From Topomyia yanbarensis (taxonomy: Eukaryota; Arthropoda; Insecta; Diptera; Culicidae): a stretch of DNA of 64,000 nt. The position numbers were made by a program, and so were the translations under genes. Below, one piece after another: positions 57,050 to 64,000 of this stretch. How positions within the stretch are numbered: position 1 is the stretch's first letter; every line of letters starts with the position of its first letter. The stretch is from the NCBI RefSeq assembly GCF_030247195.1, contig NC_080671.1:88410370-88474369 (forward strand), given 5' to 3'. The notes beneath the pieces are model-generated. The model was not told the origin of the DNA. It saw nothing but the letters and a program-made list of their open reading frames with translations, and ran no database searches.

Positions 57050-57560
57050 AGTCGGATGCCGAGGTCGATCTAACGATTTCGGTTGAACGGTGGCTTCCGG
57101 TTCCCGACGGTGGAGCTAGCCTATCTCGGCGGAGAGGTCCCCGACGAAAAAATATATCCCGAAACTGTTAACTAACGCGTTTTTCTAGCTACGATGATGT
57201 CCGGTTGAGTGCTGAGGTTTGAGTTCCGAGTGAAGGATAGTTTCCGGTTCACTGGTGCCCCGACGACTCAAACCGCTCATTCGCTACGAAGAGTTTCTTG
57301 GCAGTGGCAGATCTTTCAAAACCGATGCTACCTGGGCAGATGCCGAGGTCGGTTCTGCGATTCTGGGTGGAGGATGACTTCCGGTTCTCATGTGCCCCGA
57401 CGACCTATAGTCGACGATACGGGCGGGCAGCCTACTCCGGTCGCGTCCGCTGGTCTCCTTTATCTCTCTTCAGTAGACTGACTTGTCGAGTGACAAGGTC
57501 GATCCGACCTCTCCGATTGAAGTGTGACTTTCAGTTCGTCGGTGCCTCGTTGCTTATCAA
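57050..57560 (+). repeat. GC-rich repeats, about 65 bp unit, next to the R1 relic
   Basis: A unit with the pattern CCGAGGTCG...GATTTCGG...GACTTCCGGTTC...GGTGCCCCGACGAC occurs near 57056, 57214, 57340 and 57500, with variable spacers of roughly 60-95 bp. A fifth unit lies at 61388-61445 on the far side of the R1 relic in the same orientation, together with a GGTGGA-CTAGCCTA word found at 57108 and 61216. They are probably untranslated-region repeats of the R1-type family. Confidence 0.6.
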
Positions 57561-57642
57561 AACTATCCCGGTTTTGTGGTGAGCTAACGACAGCGCATCC
57601 AGTCTTGCACAACATCTATCGCCTCTGTTGTGAGTACTTCTA

Positions 57643-57816
57643 TTTTTTATTTTTTTTATTTTGATTATAGAGGTTTTAACCTTAAGGTCATTCTCCTTTT
57701 CGGGTTAGAAAAATCTCATATGAAAAATTTCTAACCCTATGTGCGGGGTCGGGAATCGAACCCAGGTGCGCTGCGTACAAGGCAATCGATTTACCAACTA
57801 CGCCACACCCACCCCA
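57643..57816 (-). mobile_element. tRNA-derived SINE (Feilai-like), minus strand
   Basis: Reverse-complement relative of 37299-37463. It has head GGTGTGGCGTAGTTGGTAAA, B-box GGGTTCGATTCCC, a body with TAGGGTTAGAAATTTTTC and CCTTAAGGTTAAAACCTC, and a T-rich left end (the A-rich tail). An exact 11 bp duplication GAGTACTTCTA flanks it (57632-57642 and 57817-57827). Both pol III boxes look good. Confidence 0.9.
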
Positions 57817-57829
57817 GAGTACTTCTACT

Positions 57830-60600
57830 TCCGCTAGTGATTCGCCGATCACTAGGAGCACAATGTTCTCCGCAAAACGGTCAATCTTCACGCTCCTGGG
57901 GATACTCAGTTTCAGCACTCCGTCATGCATAGATTTGGACCGTTTATGGAACCCTGTGGATTGCCCGCTGTTACGGTTACACTTCTTATTCCGGCGTCTG
58001 TTTCGTAGATCTGTTGCCGGTTCTGGAAGTAGCTCCTCAGAATCCTACAGAAGTACTCGGGAACTCCCAAGCTCGGCTAGCAAATCGGCTAATGCAGTCC
58101 AACTAGCACTGTTGGGCGCGTTTTGACTTCCAGCGTAACCACACCGCAGTAACGGTTTCCTCTTCTCTTTTGCTTCTGAGCAGCCTTTATAGTTTCCACG
58201 ACCGTTCGTATGGCGCCCATAGTGGATCTACCTTTCTGGAAGCCGAACTGTATATTGGATAGGACATTCTATCCCTCCGTGTATGTTGTAAACCAGTTAA
58301 GAATTACTCTTAAGGTGTTAAGATGCTTGCCGACTGTATTCAACAGACATATCGACCTGTGAGTTGAAGGATCTCCAGGGGACTTCGGTAACAATACCAG
58401 CTTTTGGTCGCTTCTTGATGTCGGGGAAATTATCATCGTCGCCACGGCCACTCTATAGACGTATCCCCACGGAATTGAATTGACGTGGCGTCAAAGCTCC
58501 TCTAGGCAGACTTTCTTATTGAGCTTCATTTCCTTGCTAAGTGCACCTCTATACGCTGCTCTTAGGGCTGTTCTTTCAACGACGTTGTGAGCGTTTTTTG
58601 AATCCTTCTCTGGGCTCGGTGGCAACATGGACGCAGGTCAGCAATCGTCGAGTTCCACGAGAAAACTGAGCAGCGACTGTACCTCGTCGAACTTGTTTTC
58701 CAGCTCCACCCATTTGATTGAGTCACGGGTGCTTCCAACTGCCAATTGCTTCCGATAGTGTACCGGATCGCTTGGTGGACACTGTGGGTGTACTCCTCGC
58801 ACACTCTCCAATTCAAACTTCCTATAAATTCGGGACTGCAGAAGATAACGTCAATAACTGTTTCCCGGCCTTCCCGGCAGAAGCTGCTGGTTGTACCATC
58901 ATTCGCAACTTCTACGTTCAACTTTGCAAAGGCCTCGAGTAGACTTCTTCTCCTTGGGGTGGTGATGCGACTGCCCAAGCGTTGAAATTGCCGGCTAAAA
59001 CGAGCGGTCTCCGATCGATAAGCTCTTCTGTCAGCTTATCTAGCATTTCGATTGATCGTCCACCGCGGAGGTGCGTAGCAGCTGCAGAAGGAAACTTCCC
59101 TTGATTTTGGTGATTACAAAGACTACTTCTACGCGATTAACCACTTCATGCAATGGATATCTTCCCGCCGTCCCATCACCACTGATTTTGCGTTATCTGA
59201 TATTCAGATTTTGTCGCTGACCGGAATACGGTATGGCTCCGAGATGATAGCTAGAACACACTTAGACTCCGCTACAGATTGCCGCAGTGAGTGTTGTGCT
59301 GTGTCGCAGTGGTTGAGGTTGATATGCGCTACCTCCACTGTGACTTCGTTGCCGTTGTCTGTTTGGGCTTCCTGTAACGTTGTGACCTTCTCCATTTGCA
59401 CGGATCAGACATCCCGGAGCCTGTCGGCAGTCTTTTGTCTTGTGGCCTTCTTTCCCGCACCTTCTGCATAATTCGCTTTTATCAGGTTCACTGCAGGGTC
59501 ACTCCTGACGCTTGAAGCACACTTCCAGTCGCTGAGAGACGCTCAGTGGACATACCGACCAGCCAACTTTGATCTTCCCGGTTTTCAGTACCTTGTTTGC
59601 TGCTTCGATTGGAAGCCTAACCGAAGCCACTTGCGTGTCGAAAGGTCCCTTCCTCATACAGATCATCATATGCACTTCTTCAAACTGCAGCTTCTCTTAC
59701 CTCTTCTTCCGAGGATATTTCATTCAGATCTTAGCAGTGGATGTTTGTCGCCGGCACAAATGAGAACTTCTACCGCGTCTCCTATGGCTATGTCGGTGAG
59801 CTTTTTGTAAGCAGAACTGTTAGGATCCTTTTTCAATTCCAAGATCATCTCCTCGGTGCTGGCGTGCCTTAACTTATGAGTTCAGCCCCTTGAGTGTCGG
59901 TTTTATCCGCTTTGCGCGCAGTACCTATTCGTACGAGTCATCGTTAGCTTTGACCTTTGTTTCGTCCCTTAAAGAGCTTTTGCTTTTCGCAAACCACGGT
60001 GCCAGAAACCTACTTATGTTTCTAGGAACCTTCTGATCGCACCTTACCTGGTGAAGCTTTTGGGCTCTTTATCTTAGAGAAGAACACGGTTTCCGTTCCC
60101 TGGGGTTTGTCTTTCGCCACCTAAATCCCCTCACTTTGGTTTGCCTTATTTCCAAAGACTTCGACGACTCGCTTTTGATTAACTCCGCTTTCTGCTTCAA
60201 GGTTCTTCTTTCCTTCACCAAGGTTCTTCAATACCAGTATCTTGATGTCCTTGTGCACATTACTCCTCTTGTCGACAGAGTTGTGCAGTTTGTTCACCTG
60301 TTTTTAGCTACTGCTAGACTCGTAAATCTTGGTATTTCAACCAACGCTGCCTGTCCTCCTGGTTCTGTTGAGTCTGCTGTTTCTCCTGATCGTGGAGTTG
60401 TTGTACTGGTTGGCTTAGCCGAGGTGGTGACCGTATGCAACCACATTTGGCGAATGGATTCGCCTACTACGTATGTGTCGGTTTCTTACCCTCGCTCCAT
60501 TTTGTTGGGTCCATACTCCGGACCATTATCTCCAATTGTAGTACATAGTCACCTTTCGTGCTCCCATGGTTATCTGTGCAAGCAGGGAGACCGCCAGGGT
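57830..60600 (-). pseudogene. R1-clade LINE relic, ORF1 and ORF2
   Basis: Minus-strand order, right to left. ORF1 remains (about 60120-59400) have ...VASVRLPIEAANKVLKTGKIKVGWSVCPLS followed by the knuckle ELCRRCGKEGHKTKDC. The ORF2 endonuclease (59400-58560) has VAHINLNHCDTAQHSLRQSV and ISEPYRIP, then RRSLLEAFAKLNVEVANDG, IDVIFCSPEFIG and WRVCEEYTHSVHQAIRY. RT remains (about 58520-58100) have QKLVLLPKSPGDPSTHRSICLLNTVGK and QFGFQKGRST. These are R1-type signatures. The endonuclease GDFN has become GNFN and SDH reads SVH. The RT stops before its catalytic motif. Many frameshifts. Clearly dead. Confidence 0.85.
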
Positions 60601-61129
60601 TGACACTTTCTTTCATGGGGAGTAGTGCTCAGAGCCGGATTGATGCAAAATCGGAAATGATCCATCCAAACCTAGGGCATACCTTCAATTGGTAATTGAC
60701 GAGTTATAAATGTACCCTGATACCTGCCAAGGTTTTAACGGGACAGAGGCAGCCGTACTGTTAGCCCACTCGCTATTTCTAGTTGGTGTCATCCTTCCTT
60801 ACTCCAGCAGTAACAGAATGCCTGTCAGCCCAAAGTCACCGTCTCCGTATAAGCGGCTCAGACTCGTTTCGTCGGAGCTGCGTTCGGAATTATGGTTTTC
60901 TTTAAAGTTTTATCGGAGCATCTGTCCCTGTTGCCCTAGTGTGTATGTGTGTTTTTTTATAAATATTAAGGTTTAACAAGTTTCAAAAGTGGCGCTATGT
61001 AGGACTCACGTGCCTAACTAGTAAAACACTTTTACTCTTTTTTCATCCTTCTACCCTACGAGACTACATCAAAGTATTACTTCGGGGAGGGGGGTCTCGT
61101 TGTGCTTTCGTTTGAATCTACCCTACTGT
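60601..61129. other. unassigned, possibly R1 5' leader
   Basis: Lies upstream of the R1 ORF1 remains in minus-strand sense and before the GC-rich repeat at 61130. No domain recognised. Confidence 0.3.
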
Positions 61130-61470
61130 GAGTTCCCCGGTGGTAGATTTATCACGTTACTAATGTTCGTTTCCGCGAGCTCCCGATCTACTCGATCTAA
61201 TTCCCGGTGGTGGACCTAGCCTACTGAACGAGTCAGCCAGTTGATTGAGGTAGAACGTAGCTTCTAGAGCGTAGCTTCTAGTTTACTGGCGTCTCAACGA
61301 CCCACTGCTAGCTGTTCGACGCGATCTACTCGCTCTAATCCCCTTGGATCTAGCCTTCTCATAAGAAACCCGATAGGGTGTTGAGGTCGGTCCGGTGATT
61401 CCGGTGAAGCTTCACGTTCGGTTCGCTGGCACCTCGACGACCCGAACCCGGGGGTACGTTGCGAACTACC
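61130..61470 (+). repeat. GC-rich repeat units flanking the R1 relic on the right
   Basis: Contains the GGTGGACCTAGCCTACTGAA word (61213) and one full GAGGTCGGTCCGGTGATTCC...CACCTCGACGACC unit (61388-61445) matching those at 57050-57560. Two short ACGTAGCTTCTAG words at 61255-61280 form a direct repeat. Confidence 0.55.
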
Positions 61471-63604
61471 TAAAATATTAGCAGAAGATAATTTTTGCAA
61501 AAGAAACTTAGAGAATTCCATTTAAAATATTATGCACATTTTAATCTAATATATTTCCAATTTCAACTCAGTTTGCTGAGGGGGTGGGGCGGTGGTCTGT
61601 AAGCATCTCCCGCCTCTCCCCCAACATTATGAATTTCAAAATATGTTTACATGATGACAACATTAAACTCACGCTGATTGAGCTAAGTAAATATTATATT
61701 TTTGTTTGTTTCAAGTGTGCCAGTTTCGACATGTTGCTCATCAGGTTCGTAACAGTCGTTCACTTATATATAAGTACCAAGTGTAGTGAGAATCTAATAC
61801 ACACTTCCACAATGTTATATTGAGCGTAACCAGCTATTAAATCATAGTTTAGAGAAATTATAAAGGTACAATTGCACCACTAGGTGCATTGAAACAGATT
61901 TTTATTGCCATTTTATGTATAAGTCATACAGAATTTTATAAATTATAAGAAAAGGTAAACAGCGTGCATTTCAGTTCACCACATGAGATTGCAGAGGCTG
62001 AAGTTTGGAGAGGATGTTTCGCGTGCAGATGTCGAGCCCCCATTTTGCAGCCGCCATTTTGAATTTCGGCATGATAAAAATATCACCGTATACAGAAGTA
62101 ATAAACAAATGTGATAATCAAAACTAAATGTTCCTATATCATTTCATTATCCCACAAAATTTCTCAAAATTCTATGTATTTTTGGCCAAATCTGAAAGAA
62201 CATCCCCGTAAAGCACATACATGGCGCTGAATTCTTACCATTCTCCCGGAATAATTTAAAAATGGAATAATCCGTTATATTCGTTTTGTTTCCCAGTGTA
62301 CCACTGAGGGAACCGGATTTCTAAAATATTGCCTGACTAAGCAAAAATAACAAAAGATTCCTACCAACCCGCTTCCTGCCTTTGAGCAGCCGAAAGTAAT
62401 TTTTTGTGTCAATCGTTTAGCACGTCGTTCGAATACGGACCCCTGCGCATAAATTGCATACAAAAGGAACGAACCAAACCACCACCCGCGTCGCCACTGT
62501 TTTTCATCAATGTTATCTTCCGTTCGCACAACTGAGCTTTTAAACTGGCATCATTCATAATAAATGCAGCGTATGATGCTGAATGTGCAGCAGCGCGCGC
62601 GCCGTTTGGTGAATGTTTAGCTCGGTAAAAAGGTGCCCGCCATCATCCATGCAGACCTAGGTGCAATGAATGGGAACTTAGCAACTGTGTTTCCCTCGCA
62701 ACACACCCCCGCTAAAACTGTGCACGGCGACTGATGCTGGATGGCGAGCCGAATGCATTCAACAATTGAAATGTGAGCTGTGCATTTCGCTTGCAAAGCC
62801 GACAGCCGGCGAAGTGCAGTAGGATTACGTGAATGAGAATTATTGGCACATGGAAACGGAATTACAAGCAGTGCAGGGGCGAATTTCCTGCGAGTTGTTC
62901 TGACTACAATTGGTTTTGGGTAAAGGAATGGAGCAACTTTAAGGTTATACTTTAACCAGGAAGAATTTCAGTCAATATACTAATATCAAGTCCTATACCT
63001 CTAAATTTTATAAAAACTTGTTGTAACCAATTCTGACCAATTAGTGTACAGAATAGGTAATTTCGTATTGTAAAATCTTCAGTCATCTTTTGGAATGGGT
63101 TGAAAGGTTATCCATGTGCGACGTTGTCCGTGTTACACGACACGGTCTTAATTCAAATATTTTAAATTGAAATTGATGAAATTAATTCGAATTAACTAAT
63201 AACTCTTCGTTTTTACAACAAGCGTTTTTAGCTTCCATTGCATTATTTTAAAGCTCATGCTCAGTAATGTACAAAAAATCCCATCCACTCAATCTCGAAT
63301 CGCAACGAGCGTTCAATTAATTTTACGCCCCTGCACGCGCGGTACTGAAAATTTCTCCCTGCTTGCTATTTTAGTTTTTTGTAGCACTTATAGAAAGCAA
63401 TTTTTCACTGCCCAAAATCATGCAACTACTCCAATTGAACCCAGCTCGGAATCTCATTCCCACTCACACTCACTCTTTCAGAGCTGGTAGACCAAAACGA
63501 AAAACGAAATTCTCCACCGTCCGCTTTTTGATTCGTCCAATGAAAGTGAAAAGCTCGGCTTCGGCGGCTGAATCTGGGCTGTGTCCCGTTTCGATCCGGC
63601 TATA
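61471..63604. other. unassigned intron sequence
   Basis: No gene or mobile element recognised. The part 62560-62900 is less AT-rich and free of repeats, with TGCAGCAGCGCGCGCGCC near 62575. It may be conserved regulatory DNA of the robo locus, which I cannot test here. Confidence 0.35.
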
Positions 63605-64000
63605 AAGGGCGAACACGAAATTATTACGACACCGAAAATGTCATGCCAAATTTCATATATTGTTTAAAATCAAATCAAAATTTTAGGGTAGTTTTATACA
63701 TATATTTACTTCAAAAATCAAAAGAAAAGTTAATCGATGGAGTCTTGAGTGTAAAATTGAACGCATTTTCGCTTGATGCCCTCCATCAAAGTTATTACAG
63801 TGTCATCCGGTACCAGTTTCTCAGTTTTTTTTCCATTTTCTTAACATGTCCTTCTCGCCTTTGACTGTCTTCTTGCTCTTCCGAAGTTCCCGCTTCATCA
63901 TTGCCCAGTACTGCTCCACCGGGCGCAGCTCCGGACAGTTTGGAGGATTCATGTCCTTTGGAACAAAATGGACAGAATTGGCCTCATACCACTCCAGGAC
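63605..64000 (-). pseudogene. Tc1/mariner-type transposase, C-terminal part
   Basis: On the minus strand the window edge enters the transposase at VLEWYEANSVHFVPKDMN, continues through PPNCPELRPVEQYWAMMKR, where the Glu of RPVEQYW is the third acidic catalytic residue, and on to EKDMLRKWKK. An A8 homopolymer (63825-63832) then shifts the frame; the continuation LVPDDTVITLMEGIKRKC ends at a stop near 63736. Sequence starting AAGGGCGAACACGAAATTAT after TA at 63603-63604 is the likely terminal inverted repeat. The other end lies outside. The catalytic spacing class cannot be decided. Confidence 0.75.

Noticed and set aside
60136..60603. 155-codon + strand frame
   Set aside because: It is the opposite strand of the decayed R1-type ORF1.
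1..64000. A novel defence, toxin or biosynthetic system
   Set aside because: All substantial coding outside the robo exons belongs to recognisable transposable elements; no other gene cluster is visible.

Overview
This is eukaryotic DNA from a dipteran insect, most likely a culicine (Aedes/Culex-type) mosquito. The only host coding sequence I can support is two exons of a Roundabout axon-guidance receptor, closest to the insect robo2/lea type, on the + strand at 29488-29681 and 39316-39418. Together they encode most of the first Ig domain and are separated by a 9.6 kb intron. The culicine guess rests on the robo exons, the kinds of LINEs (CR1, I/MosquI-like, R1, RTE/JAM1-like), a Feilai-like tRNA-derived SINE and the very high transposon load. 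The species cannot be fixed from the sequence alone.

Layout. 1-2.3 kb: debris of two RNase H/endonuclease LINEs. 5.0-7.0 kb: strongly strand-asymmetric A-rich block. 7.6-12.2 kb: near-complete CR1-clade LINE with two open ORFs. 13-16.8 kb: a degenerate duplication, a TIR element and a head-to-head inverted tRNA-like (SINE-like) element. 18.5-26.2 kb: a repeat full of TTCATGAA-type palindromes, split by a complete, apparently recent I-clade LINE with a 14 bp target-site duplication. 26.4 kb: short hAT MITE. 29.5-39.4 kb: robo exons and intron, the intron holding a hAT-type element with an RTE relic, I-element relics, a MITE and a SINE. 40-45 kb: another hAT MITE, a second unsplit copy of the palindrome-rich repeat, a Ty3/gypsy relic and a MITE. 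45.7-53.0 kb: a nest of DNA elements in which one hAT-type element is interrupted by two TIR/foldback elements and by a younger copy of its own family. 54.9-64 kb: a hAT MITE, a triplet-rich stretch, a decayed R1-clade LINE with a SINE in it and GC-rich repeats on both sides, and the C-terminal part of a Tc1/mariner-type transposase at the right edge.

How it fits together. The robo exons are islands in a transposon-filled locus. Every LINE copy recognised lies on the - strand, antisense to robo. Several insertion events can be ordered from target-site duplications and nesting. The I-element and CR1 ORFs are uninterrupted; nearly everything else is decayed. I found no RNA gene, CRISPR array, operon or new defence-like system. 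The most unusual structures are the self-nested hAT cluster, the palindromic repeat family, a 16-20 bp motif recurring across elements, and the CR1 ORF2 that has no ATG ahead of its endonuclease domain.
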